From the NCBI RefSeq assembly GCF_000350225.1, contig NW_005178710.1, positions 250,779 through 314,778 on the forward strand: a DNA stretch of 64,000 bases. The letters run 5' to 3'. The number at the start of each line of letters is the position of its first letter. The stretch's first letter is position 1. A program made the position numbers and the translations under genes. This document shows positions 33,786-43,355 of the stretch, piece after piece. Under the pieces are notes generated by a model. The model saw only the letters and a program-made list of their open reading frames with translations. It had not been told where the DNA came from and searched no databases. This stretch comes from Chondrus crispus. Lineage: Eukaryota > Rhodophyta > Florideophyceae > Gigartinales > Gigartinaceae.

Positions 33786-34459
33786 TGTAGTATAACGACC
33801 GTCGCACGCGCGGGGAGGTTATTAACCGTGCGGCCGTGCACGGTGCACACGTGGGCGGGTGTGCCCACGTGTAGAGAGCGCGCGCGTTGACCAACCGGCC
33901 GTGGCGTGGCGCACGTGTACAGTAGCACACGTGTCGTCCGTGCGGTAGTCTACGCGTGTTACGTGTGCGCGTTAGCACACGTGTCGTCCGTGCGGTAGTC
34001 TGTAAGCAACACGCGTGTACAGTAATGCACACGTGTAGTAGCAGCGTCCGTGCGGTAGTAGTAATTATGCCGCTACCTTTTTAATTGTGTACAGTACCCG
34101 GCACGCACTAGGCGGCAGGTACTGTACTACTGTACTTGGACAGGTGTCCGAGGCGTCCCTCTGCGGGGTTAAGACCTGGCACCCGTCCCCACCAGTAAAC
34201 GGGGGCAAGCTCGCCCCCGTCCCTTTCGCGCCTATATACGTCCGTTTCGGTTGTCTATCGCGCGCGCTGGCTTCTAACCCGTTACCGGTCGCTCCCGTTC
34301 ACGCACCACGGGGCGACTGCGCGTAACCGGCCAGTGAGCCACTCCCTTTTCGCGAGCTCGTCCGATCGGTTCAACTAGCGCGTCGCGTCCACGCCGCGTG
34401 CTCCCTCGCTATAGCCTCCGCCTCTCACCCAACCCAGGGCGGAGAGGAGTTATCCCACA
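33786..34459 (+). repeat. Solo LTR 3 inside copia pol (674 bp), A/B family
   Basis: Starts TGTAGTATAACGACC and ends TTATCCCACA, with GGTAC duplicated at 33781-33785 and 34460-34464. It is very similar to the 3' LTR of element A (6398-7069). The codon frame (VVP) continues across the duplication on the minus strand. Confidence 0.95.
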
Positions 34460-34884
34460 GGTACCACGAACAAGTACGTTATCCTGGCGTCTTTATCTTC
34501 CGGGGAGATTTGTTCACTATATGTCTGAAGCACGACCTCTTTCTGTGAGAGGCCGCACACTCCAGGTGGTATGACAAGGGCGTTCTCTGGTCCGAGCAAT
34601 CTTGGCTTGTGGAGCACTACGTTGCCGAGAAGGAGGAAGCCAATTCCCTTTGTGACGTAGAACGGAATTGTTATGTTTGTCCCGTACATGTCCGTAACAG
34701 GCATATCCCATATGGCAACCACAAGCTCGGCTTCGCTACACTCCATTTCATATCCGTGATAGAATGGTTTGCAATCGAGCGGACGAATGGATAGCTTGAT
34801 TCCCATTTTCACGCAGAGTGTAGCCGCGGCATGGATGCCGCCGACACTCCTCGGACAGCCAACGTCTAAAACTGGATTGGGGTC

Positions 34885-36248
34885 CTCACATGAGGAGAAG
34901 ACGTCGGACTTGGCTCCTCGCCTGGAAACGAGACTTAGTTGTCTCTGCGTCCCAGACGGGAGCCTGGACGGAAGAAGGCAGGAGATTTGTACTCGTTCCC
35001 AGAGTTCCGGAAACGGTCGTTCCCAGTAGTTCTTCGTCTTTTCGCGTGATGGTCGGACGCTGAGCAGCGCAGATCACTACGGAGGTGTCCCTGCTCACCA
35101 CAGTCCGCACAGGTGGTCGTGTAGGAGCGTGTTCCAACTTCTTCGTGAGGGCGCTTGCGTCTTCCTCTGGGCGGGTTCCGACTACGTCCACGAGCTCCAT
35201 TGCGTACGACGTCATTGAATGCGAAGTTGTCAGATCCAGCTCCAGAAGCCTTATGCCCTACGGCAAGAAGTGCTTGTCGAACGTTGCGCTACACGAGGCT
35301 TTCACCGTCCTTCATGCTCATCGAGGGACCTTGCGTTGACGTGAGGGTCAAGTTTCCAAGAACAGAAACGGCGTCATCTAAGTGAAGCTTGCAAGGCTTC
35401 GCCTTGGACAAGATGATACCCGCTACGGAATTATTAGGCGTTTCATCTTCCTGCGGATTGGTGTACAGTTTCTGAAATGCGTCCTGGATTTTCTTTCCTG
35501 TCCCTCGTGCTTGAGAGCGGTACTTACGGAGGGCATTCCGTAGACCATTTTAATCGTCTGTACGGAAGTATAACGGACCTTGGAGCTCTCCTGCGCTCTC
35601 AATAACAGACTTGAATTGGTCGAGATCTTTGGTGGAGAACGACCTCGTTGTTGTGGGATTCACTTCGACAGCCCGAGCTTCAGCCAACGAAATTAACTGC
35701 AGCTTGGCATTAGTCAGAGTGCCCTCTTCGAGGTTGGCATTGTTCAACCAAGTGATTGCCAGGACTTCACCAATCTGGGAAGACTTCGAGGCGTTGGAAT
35801 GCATATGATGCTCCGCAGCCAGTCCTCGGAACAGTGACACGAAAACAGAGAGATCTTCGTTCTTCTTCTGGCGGCAGGTTGATACCTTGTCAAACGAGTT
35901 TATCAGCCTTGATACCATAGCAATCGGGGGGTCAATGGCGATGAGATTCAAAATGTCTCGAACGGCTGCGACTTGATCGTTTTGTTTAAAATCGATCGTT
36001 CTTGCTGCCTGTGCTTCGTCAACAATTGACTGTTGAGCATTCGGCAAGCCAAGCTCATAGAGCTGGCGCCCAAGGGTGGCGTACACCGTGGCGTACACGC
36101 GATCCGTGCCACGCTCAGCGGCAGACTTTATAAGGTCTACCCAGCGAGCGATTTTCCGCCGCCAATCCTGAAGATCTCCATCCGGATAGAACAAGGGAGG
36201 GTCTAAACGGCTCTCGCGATCGCGAGCCGAACCACTCCCTGGGCCCAT
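34885..36248 (-). pseudogene. Copia gag with zinc knuckle, broken
   Basis: Starts at ATG 36248-36246 (MGPGSGSARDRES), which overlaps the primer-binding site. Open to the TAA at 35550 with typical copia gag features (DLQDWRRKIARWVDLI; DKVSTCRQKKNEDLSVFVSLF). After the stop the same frame carries on (RNALRKYRSQARGTGKKIQDAF) to a TAG near 35310; then, after a shift, a zinc knuckle CADCGEQGHLRSDLRC (about 35060-35110) appears with one extra spacing residue or two before the last Cys. It forms the capsid/nucleocapsid protein in family members. At least two stops make this copy inactive. Confidence 0.82.
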
Positions 36249-36251
36249 AAC
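36239..36251 (-). other. Copia primer-binding site complementary to the initiator tRNA-Met anticodon region
   Basis: Directly after the 5' LTR the minus strand reads GTTATGGGCCCAG. This is complementary to the conserved CTGGGCCCATAAC around the CAU anticodon of eukaryotic initiator tRNA-Met, the internal priming site known from Drosophila copia and yeast Ty5. The gag ATG is part of the site. Confidence 0.8.
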
Positions 36252-36548
36252 TGTGGTAGGAATGTTAGTGTCGAGCGGAAGCTGAGGCTCGGTGTCCCTG
36301 AACGTGCGCAGCGGAGGGAGCGGAACGGAGGTGATCGAGCGAGGCGAAGCGAAAGGCCACAAAAGCCACCGGGGGTCTTGTCTCGTGAGTGCGTGCGTAT
36401 CCCCCGGATTTCTAGTCCCTTTAATTTCCCCTTGATTTAAGTACCCGGTAAAATTCCCCTTTGTAATTTTGGGACCGGCGGCGCACCGCCGCGGACACTG
36501 CCAGTCGCTTAGGGCTAGCGCTGTCCTCGCTGTACAGTGCCCACGACA
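36252..36548 (-). repeat. 5' LTR of the copia element (297 bp)
   Basis: On the minus strand TGTCGTGGGCACTG to CCTACCACA, equal in length to 27210-27506 and differing at about five positions. The primer-binding site follows it. Confidence 0.93.
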
Positions 36549-36717
36549 CTAAGACCATCTCCACCGCATGTCTATTGCACGGTAACCTGTGGTAAAAGGG
36601 AGTGCCCCCTGGCCAGGAGACGGGTGGAGAGGAATTTGCACAGTATATGTAGTAGCGATATCCAACAATTTCGAAACATCTCTCAACTTGACAAGCTCTC
36701 CATCTCTCTCGCGCAAA

Positions 36718-38901
36718 ATGCTACTCGAACTGACCATAGGGGTCCCATTGTGGAACGTGGTCCGGTTCATTGTCGTAAGCCTGGTTTTATCGGCCCTCAC
36801 ATCAAGAATTTGGGGAATAGGTATAGCCAGCAGAGCAGGTTCCCGACTTCGCTCGGGCAAACCTATTTCATTGGCCCCTCGGCCATTCACAAGAGGCTCC
36901 CTCGTCATCGAAGAAGACTTGAACGACAGGAACATGAGGCGCCTCATTACTTTCTTTACTATGGCTCTAATAGTGGCGGATTTACTCATCGAGTTTGGGT
37001 CCGGCTCTGCCACTGTATACAACGGGAGTTACAAGTCCACAGGTTACGCCACTCCTGGACGATTACCGTATATGGAAATACTCGAAGTCAAAGGTGGCAA
37101 AGGCATTCCTTGTACGACTCATCATCGGGAAGGGACATATCAGTATGTTTTAGAGCCGGCTACTGAGGAGTCACTGATATCGACCGGATCAACCAGGGCT
37201 GAACTCTCACTCCTGTCCAGATCAAGGGTAGCGCCCTCTCCGGGCAACCAGGTGTTGACTACCGAGGATGCTAGGGAATGGCTACTCGTTGGGTCCGGAG
37301 AAAAACTTTGGTTCTCTGGTGTCGCCGGGTCACTAATGCTCAGAAATAACGACTCAATTTACTTCAGTGACGGGAATTACTACACCATCCGGAACCGTTC
37401 AGAAGGAGCTATGAGATCCGACGCCCTGTTAGAACTTTTATCAGGTTTCATGGTCAGCCCGCTACTGGGGATAGCCGGATTGACAAAGATGAAAATGACT
37501 GTGCTCCTGTACCGAGCTCCAAAAATTGAACTACAATGTTTGGGCATGTCTGGGATACCGGAAGACTGGAGTGTGTCGTGCCTTCAAAACAAGGCCGGGC
37601 CATCACGTTTCATGTCCCATGATACCATTTTCAAACCAGCCGCCTTAGATAAATTAAGAACGGTAAGTCTAGCTGTGGATTATGGAGTGCGCTCTGGTAA
37701 GCACCCACTCGTCGGCACGGCTGAAGAGCTGGTCTTCGTCCCATCGAGTTCTGGATTTAGCAAACTGACCGCTGGGGTATTTATCGGCAAAAACATTAAG
37801 TATGTGGTAATGCCGGCAGCCATACTGTCAATAGTGGAAGAATCTTTGTATACCTCGATGTGTGTCCAGGTAGGAAGTACTGCCCTGGCCGAAGCACCAA
37901 CTCAATGTCGCAGGGGCTTGTGGTCCTCTAAGAGTGAAATGCATGCCGCGTTCCTGGCCCTGCAGTTACGGGCGGCGGACGTGGCTGGAGCCTGGGGGTT
38001 GTATAATGAGTGGAGTCAGGAGTCCAGAGATAGAACCGACACACGGATTGAATGGTTCTCGGACAGGCTAACGGAAGGAAAGGCGATTAGAACTGACGAG
38101 ATTGCAGTGGTGGCGACGGTGAACCAATACTTCATTTTTGGACTCGCCATCATCGGGTGCGCAGCTCTTGCCGGAGCCTTACTGATGATGACCAATACAG
38201 ACAGTTTGTCTAAAGGCAAGATGAATTCTACTGGCTGTGTGACGATCGAGAGCACTAGACGAGTTCTATCGATGTCGAACATAACCAAGTTTAATTGTGG
38301 CCTAGTACCACGTATCCCGCCAACTACCGCCATTCTGTCGATGACCGACCTCACATGTCATTTAGAAACATACTATACAGAGACACCTAAGCCAATATCC
38401 TCAGCTGAGACCTGTGAGAGCGGAATGATTATGCTAGGAGGCCAAACCAGATGTCGGGCCGGGCGCAAGTGCAATGGTGGACAGGTCGAGCGATGTGGGG
38501 AGGTAAGGAGGAGAAGACCCGAAACCGGGGAGGTTATACGCGCAGCGCCAAGAACACGCAGGATCCAGCATGGGTCAAGTACTAACATCGATGCAACTGA
38601 TGGCACAGGCAGATGGTCTACTCTTGGTAAGGGGAAGACCCTGGCAGCTCTAGAAACTGTGTCACTAAGCAGCCTCAAGAGCCTGAGCTTCGAAGTCGAT
38701 CGTAAGGGGGTGTTCAGAGACCTTTCACGATTATTAGGAAGGGAATTCAGGGCAGAGGAGTTCATTGAGACAGGCAAGATCGCGTCGATATGCGGGTCTG
38801 GCGCATCGGTCGGGGCATCTCTGGTCGAGAGGTCGGGGACCGTGCCTGCCCTAGAAAGGCTCAGATATTGGGCTGTAGTTGGGGGATTTCACAAGAGATG
38901 A
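36718..38901 (+). CDS. Unrecognised membrane glycoprotein-like gene (727 aa)
   Basis: ATG at 36718 (the open frame extends to 36589 but that codon is GTG). Hydrophobic segments at residues about 17-33 (WNVVRFIVVSLVLSAL), 76-91 (LITFFTMALIVADLL) and 470-491 (YFIFGLAIIGCAALAGALLMM). Between the second and third lies a roughly 380-residue mixed domain with several Cys and N-x-S/T sites, likely extracytoplasmic. After the last span comes a Cys-containing segment, then a basic, Ser/Thr-rich tail. The start lies only 170 bases from the copia 5' LTR. The frame stops at the TGA 38899-38901 just after a GGGGG run; the +1 frame continues with coherent coding (DFTRDELVKTQKTREAERR) to 39112, so an indel may have truncated it. 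I know no family. Ectodomain-plus-anchor architecture could be a host surface protein or an element-borne envelope-like protein. Confidence 0.6.
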   Translation: MLLELTIGVPLWNVVRFIVVSLVLSALTSRIWGIGIASRAGSRLRSGKPISLAPRPFTRGSLVIEEDLNDRNMRRLITFFTMALIVADLLIEFGSGSATVYNGSYKSTGYATPGRLPYMEILEVKGGKGIPCTTHHREGTYQYVLEPATEESLISTGSTRAELSLLSRSRVAPSPGNQVLTTEDAREWLLVGSGEKLWFSGVAGSLMLRNNDSIYFSDGNYYTIRNRSEGAMRSDALLELLSGFMVSPLLGIAGLTKMKMTVLLYRAPKIELQCLGMSGIPEDWSVSCLQNKAGPSRFMSHDTIFKPAALDKLRTVSLAVDYGVRSGKHPLVGTAEELVFVPSSSGFSKLTAGVFIGKNIKYVVMPAAILSIVEESLYTSMCVQVGSTALAEAPTQCRRGLWSSKSEMHAAFLALQLRAADVAGAWGLYNEWSQESRDRTDTRIEWFSDRLTEGKAIRTDEIAVVATVNQYFIFGLAIIGCAALAGALLMMTNTDSLSKGKMNSTGCVTIESTRRVLSMSNITKFNCGLVPRIPPTTAILSMTDLTCHLETYYTETPKPISSAETCESGMIMLGGQTRCRAGRKCNGGQVERCGEVRRRRPETGEVIRAAPRTRRIQHGSSTNIDATDGTGRWSTLGKGKTLAALETVSLSSLKSLSFEVDRKGVFRDLSRLLGREFRAEEFIETGKIASICGSGASVGASLVERSGTVPALERLRYWAVVGGFHKR

Positions 38902-39112
38902 GCTGGTCAAAACACAGAAGACCAGAGAAGCCGAGCGCAGGTGGCGTCAACTAGAGGCATCTGGGACTAAGATTCAGCGGGCGGATCACCGCAGTTCGAG
39001 CGACACTATCCCGCTCCTCGCTATCGTAGGCCACTTTAGTGGGAGAGCCTTGGGATTGCTACAAGCGACATTAGGCGGGACACGACTGGCACTTGGTCTC
39101 GATGAAGCCTGA
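38879..39112 (+). pseudogene. Out-of-frame C-terminal extension of the 36718 gene
   Basis: Overlaps the end of the 727 aa frame and continues with a charged helix (LVKTQKTREAERRWRQLEA) and a hydrophobic/Gly-rich end to a TGA at 39110-39112. It has no ATG of its own near the overlap. It is most simply the original C-terminus displaced by a one-base change in the G run at about 38880-38884. Confidence 0.45.
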
Positions 39113-40302
39113 GGGCCAGGCCTCCCAGAGAACACCTAAAATACGGGCAGTTCAGACAGTGGGCGACCCGTGGACAACTTAGCAGAAGTACGGGATAACG
39201 AGGCCGTCCGGAGTGAGTTGGAAAACAAGTCTCAAAGCGAGGGAACCAAACTATCGCCAGTTGGTTGACACTTCTAAAGTCTCAACGCAAAGCAGGAAAT
39301 TGATGAGTGCTAAAACATGTCGGCGCTGACCCACGCGACATGATAACAGGATCAAGCACTCAGCGTCGCGGACGCTATAATCAACATCATGTTGTCCCTT
39401 TTTATTGTCTGAAAAGGGGGTGTGGGTGTGTCGCTACACTTCTTTTCTTTTTTCCCCCTCCTTTTCTTTCCGTCCCCACCCCAGGCTTTCTTTTCATATT
39501 GCCCTCCAGCATCCGTCCCGCGTCTCACAACCCGCCGGCGGGTGGAAGCAATCCACATTACATTGGCAATTACAGTTGCCATCACGTTTCTAATTATATT
39601 TTCCCATTATATTTTCTCAGTTGACATGATTTGTGGCCCACAGAAATTTCAAAAGTTTGCACCTTAAGCGTACTGTACGGCGTCTCACCTGGCTTTTGCG
39701 AACTCTTCGTTAGGAACGGCCCTCAGGGCCGTTCTCTCGTAAACGGCTGCAAGCGTCGTCATGGGAGATTGATTCCAAGCGGGCTTGAGGCGCGCAAGGG
39801 CATTGTGGCATGTCGCAAACGAGGCGGCTGTGCTGGTTGCAGAGGCTCCGTTCTGGACATCGACGGAGAAAGCCCCGTCGAGCCATTGTGTTGCCTTTCT
39901 ATAGCCTGAATCCAGCTCCTCTGAGCCAAACATCAAGGACTGGGATGGGGCTTTCGGGGTGGCGAAATGAACTGGCGGATTTTTCCGACTTCGCCGTGGG
40001 AGGTTGTTGGTGCAGCTTCCGAATCAACTGCAATTGCGGCGAGTGTAAATGGAAGGAACGGAGATAGTGTGTCACCTCGCAAACTTGAATCGGGTTCCCA
40101 TGCGAAGATTCGTATACTTGGACACGTGGCAAGTGCAAGTGCAGGGGGCGAGGCGCAATAAACGGAGAAGTGGAAGATGAAGGCAGTTGAGTGAAGGTGG
40201 GGAGCAGAGCGGCGAGTGCAGCATTTGCATGGGCAGGAGGGAGGATGGAGCGGGGAATGGGACGGGGATGGCAGCAGCGACAGTCGCCCAGGCACGCATG
40301 GA

Positions 40303-40322
40303 GGGGGGGGGGGGGGGGGGGG
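40303..40322. repeat. Poly-G run, 20 bases
   Basis: Uninterrupted G run in purine-rich surroundings. Its length is likely uncertain in the assembly. Confidence 0.9.
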
Positions 40323-40554
40323 AGGAGCGACGGGAAGGAAGGAGGGGGAAGTTGGGCGGGGGTGACCTCTGCGGCTTCAGCAGCGCAAGGAGGCGAGGCC
40401 GTTGTCCTGCGCGAATTATCACGCGCGAATTATCGACGCTGCTCACGCTCGGGTTGCTGGCGCCGAGCGCGCGTGGAACGGCCAATGCTGCCGGAGCGCG
40501 CGGCGACGGAGGGGAGGTGAGTGATGAAGTCGTTGTCCTCTTCATGTGTGTGTG

Positions 40555-40556
<2 letters not shown>

Positions 40557-40586
<30 letters not shown>
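40557..40586. repeat. (TG)15 microsatellite
   Basis: Fifteen TG units, preceded by shorter TG runs from 40544. Confidence 0.95.
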
Positions 40587-40587
<1 letters not shown>

Positions 40588-41101
40588 ACACTGCGAACAC
40601 GTGAACACGTCTTCCGTGAAAAGCAGCTCCACCAATCCCAGGGCTTGTTGATGACGATGCTGTACTGTACAGTGAAAATCTCTCCACGAGATAGACGCTG
40701 GCTGACCAATCAAAGCCCAAAGTTGTAATTTACGCGACACGTGTATTGGCTGTTTCGTCCAATTCGCGTCCACGAACAATCCAATAACAGCAAGGCATAA
40801 TAAAGTACTCAGTATGCAGTCAGTGTTACCCAACATCCTGTGAAAAGATCGATGTCAGAACAAATTCCCATCGTCTTCTCTACGGTCGCTTATGTCTTCT
40901 TTCGACCGTGCCGTACGCCACATGAAGGAAACAGGTTTACCCGCCCTTCACAGTTAGGCAGCCCACCCATTCATGCTAACCTTGCGCGACACGATAGTCA
41001 TCGCACATGATGCCTGCATTTCTTCCAAAACCACAAAACAGCTTTCCTCTCGCCTCCGCATCCCCTATGCTTTTTAAAGGCGGGTATGCATGCACCATCG
41101 C

Positions 41102-41942
41102 TTACAATACATCTTCTTCGCTCGCCGGCACTTGCAAAAATCGCTGCAGCACAACTGTGCCCTCTTCCTCAACTCTTGCCCGTGAACTCGACGATTGTGG
41201 AAATACACCCCGCGTGGTAATTGCCGATCGATTTTTTGGCGCTGCATGCACATCTGCAGTTTTCTCACGCGTATCCTCGGGCGATTTGTTTTCGCTGGGG
41301 ACGTGGGGAAGTGTGGAGCAGAAGAAGCCGCCCTCAGCGACGGTGACGGAGTGATGGATGGTGTGAATGAGACAAGTACGGATGGGTTCGAAGCGAGTGA
41401 GGGCGCAGGTGATGCCGCAGTTATCGGTAGGGCTGGTGGCGGATGGCGCGGCGCGGGCGTCATTGAGGGGCGGGTGCCAGTTGAATAGGACGGATCCTCA
41501 CAGAAAATGCGCGCTGCTTCATCAAAAAACTTTTCTTGGAAGACGTTTCCTGGGGCCACATTTCTACAAACGGCAAGCGGGAGGGCTTTCAGCTCGTCAA
41601 GAACTGTTGTGTGGTATGTTGAAGGAACAAGTGGAGATGGACCGTAGCGCAAGGCCCGTCAAAATCGAGCATGCGAAAGCGGCGGAAACCCTGGACGGGG
41701 CAGGATGCGCAGAAGGACTTTTGGGGAGTGATTCGCGGGGAGCAGACGTCTGTGAGGGAGGTGGCGCGGTAATCAGGGTCGAGGACGGCGGCGCAGATGT
41801 CTGAGCAGTGGCGGAGAGGGAGGTGGCGGCAGCGGAGGCTGCGGGATGCGCAGACATCGAAGAGACGGACGTTGTCGTGAAAGTGGAGCGCGAGGGTTGA
41901 AGTTAAGAGGGAAAATAGGGAGAGCAGCAGCAGCAGCGGCAT
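41102..41942 (-). pseudogene. Secreted Cys-containing protein gene, frameshifted or with small introns
   Basis: ATG at 41942 starts a strong signal peptide (MPLLLLLSLFSLLTSTLA) followed by FHDNVRLFDVCASRSLRC and repeated Cys (CSDICAAVLDPDY, FCASCPV). Coding quality then moves to a second frame near 41655 (LRYGPSPLVPSTYHTTVLDEL, EKFFDEAARIFCEDP) and to a third near 41490 (FNWHPPLNDARAAPS, CALTRFEPIRTCLIHTIHH), which ends at the TAA 41104-41102. The pieces read as one secreted protein of about 280 residues. I cannot tell two indels from two very short introns. Family not recognised. Confidence 0.5.
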
Positions 41943-42701
41943 GGGAGGGACGGTATTTGAGATAGACCTTTGTGAAAACCCGATCTGTTTTCCTGTCTGT
42001 CACGGTTTTCGCTTCCTTTCCGCCGTAGGTCATCAAAGCAGTTACAATGTCTATCCTCGTTGGTCGAGGCTGTCGTTGCAGGGGCATTTCGAGAAGACTG
42101 CTCGACGGTTTGGCTGTTGTTTGTCGGAGCGGAATGAGGAGCTCAATGATCTTTGGCTGTGCTGCACAAAGTTATGTAGCTGTGTAGCTGTTTATATTCG
42201 GGGAAGTGTCCCGCTATCACTTGTCTCGCAGCTGCGTACTGAGTGCCAACTAAATCACTACTGTTGCCGTCGGCCTGAAATGACCTCGCGTTGAACGCCA
42301 GATCATCGCAGGTCAACAGGTCATCGTGCTGATGACCTGGCAGTACGAGGTCGTCAGCATGATGTTGGGCAACGGTAGTATCTAATGCTTGGGAATTGTT
42401 TGTACCATTGCGTATTTTGCCGCAAGAAGCCCGTAATCCAAGGTACACTGCCAACCCATTTATAAGTATATAGAGTATCCCCAACGTCGATATCGGATTT
42501 GGAAAGCAATAGGCATTGCAATACGACATTCAGAGCAATACATATTGCAGTATAAACAGGAGACTGCAATAGGCATTGCAATACGTCAAAAGACTTGCAA
42601 TACAGTATTTATATTCTACAGTATATTGCAATATATTGCATGGGAGCCCTGCTCGCAGGACGCCATCACTCATATTTTGCATCTTCACTACAGACTGAAG
42701 T
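41943..42701. other. Intergenic region with GCAAT-rich repeats
   Basis: GCAATAGGCATTGCAATACG occurs twice (about 42506 and 42566) among further TTGCAATA words to about 42640. No gene supported. Confidence 0.6.
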
Positions 42702-42968
42702 CTAATCAAGCATTTCTGTTATTAGTAGCTGCCGTATTAGTAGCTGCCGAGCCGTCGCATTGACTTCCTCCTTTTTCGCAGCCATAAATGCCAGCCTACA
42801 GTTTTGCAGATGTCCAATTGCATCATGGACCCTGCCTTTTTCCGCCATAGTCTCTATTCGAGTTAGCAACTGCATAATATCTTTCCGCGGCGGCAGCGGC
42901 TCTCGGCAGTACGTCCATCGAACTGCCTCTCTGGAGACCCTTCGTTTTTGGCTCAAATTTCGTGCCAC
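42702..42968 (-). pseudogene. Dispersed coding remnant family (copy 4)
   Basis: Minus-strand frame with LLTRIETMAEKGRVHDAIGHL, then CRLAFMAAKKEE and RQLLITEML, matching the helix plus RQTLITE pattern of copies 1-3. A partial duplication (RQLLIRQLLI) is visible. Just outside, GGCACTAACAAAGATAGCACT (about 42997-43017) resembles the terminal words of the copy 3 element. Probably the same transposon family. Confidence 0.5.
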
Positions 42969-43038
42969 CCGCAGAAGGATAGCACAATATCGGAGCTGGC
43001 ACTAACAAAGATAGCACTATATCGTGACCCCCCCCCCC

Positions 43039-43225
43039 TGTATTGCGAAAAACCACGGTTATCGAATGTTGCTCTAGGGGCACCTGCGATAACACATTGA
43101 AACAGATGAAACGAGAAGGCGGGTGTTCACTTAAGGGTCCGATGCCTCTCTTCTGAAGGCCTCTTCGGCGTTTATATACTAACCGCTAATAGAGGAATAT
43201 TTAGTTTCCCAATACTCTCGACACA
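43039..43225 (-). repeat. Probable 3' LTR of element C (187 bp)
   Basis: On the minus strand GTGAGGGAGGGGGTAC (polypurine tract) precedes TGTGTCGAGAGTATTG; a TATA-like AGTATATAAACGCC follows, and CGCAATACA ends the unit beside a C/G homopolymer at 43028-43038. With no 5' copy, the right-hand limit rests on the TG...CA rule. Confidence 0.5.
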
Positions 43226-43355
43226 GTACCCCCTCCCTCACACATCCGCAAGTATCAGCGTGCATTTGTCCTTCCTAATTACTTGGCAATCATGCGTCAG
43301 AAAAGGCCACGAAATCCTTGTTGCACTATTGTCACCTGCCACTGTTGACGACTCG

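Larger units (their letters stand above)
29346..34884 (-). pseudogene. Copia pol: protease, integrase, reverse transcriptase, RNase H, broken
   Basis: Protease region near 34800-34870 (VLDVGCPRSVGG; the usual D-T/S-G reads D-V-G) continues to the solo LTR at 34459. Integrase resumes at 33785 with a zinc-finger segment (KLHGSS...CTSC) and core (VQLDYM, VVSSDPEF). A frameshift near 33060 leads into its C-terminal part, which is interrupted by the LTR at 31545-32192. The reverse transcriptase has KCRMVPHGNRDKD, then IDIKGAYLQGG; after a frameshift near 31000 comes VVDDFLVVGS (usually YVDD). RNase H has CFSDASHG; TGA stops follow near 30135 and 30108. Then WIAGKLNLADALTKRN meets the solo LTR, and coding resumes at 29439 and ends at 29346. 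All interruptions are frame-consistent once the LTRs are removed. Confidence 0.9.
27210..36548 (-). mobile_element. Ty1/copia LTR retrotransposon (9.3 kb) with nested solo LTRs and an antisense gene
   Basis: Bounded by two 297 bp LTRs in the same orientation. On the minus strand the order is 5' LTR, primer-binding site, gag with zinc knuckle, protease, integrase, reverse transcriptase, RNase H, then an oppositely oriented 417 aa frame and the 3' LTR: the Ty1/copia order (integrase before reverse transcriptase). Three later insertions, all solo LTRs with 5 bp duplications (29445-30034, 31545-32192, 33786-34459), can be excised in silico to restore about 7.4 kb. The outer flanks (CAAAC left, CTAAG right) do not match, so no target duplication is visible. 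The LTRs differ at about five positions by eye. Confidence 0.88.
39113..41101. other. Intergenic region with microsatellites
   Basis: Several mutually inconsistent open frames on both strands around 39685-40295, none with a recognisable family. It includes a 20-base G run (40303-40322) and a (TG)15 tract (40557-40586), which create His/Thr or Gly-rich artefactual frames. Confidence 0.5.

Noticed and set aside
36718-38901. Calling the membrane protein a retroviral-type envelope
   Set aside because: No furin-like site or heptad fusion region recognised, and it lies outside the copia LTRs in the opposite orientation; kept as unknown.
40072-40836. A 254-codon frame with a His/Thr run
   Set aside because: The run is the (TG) microsatellite and the rest crosses the poly-G tract; no coherent protein.
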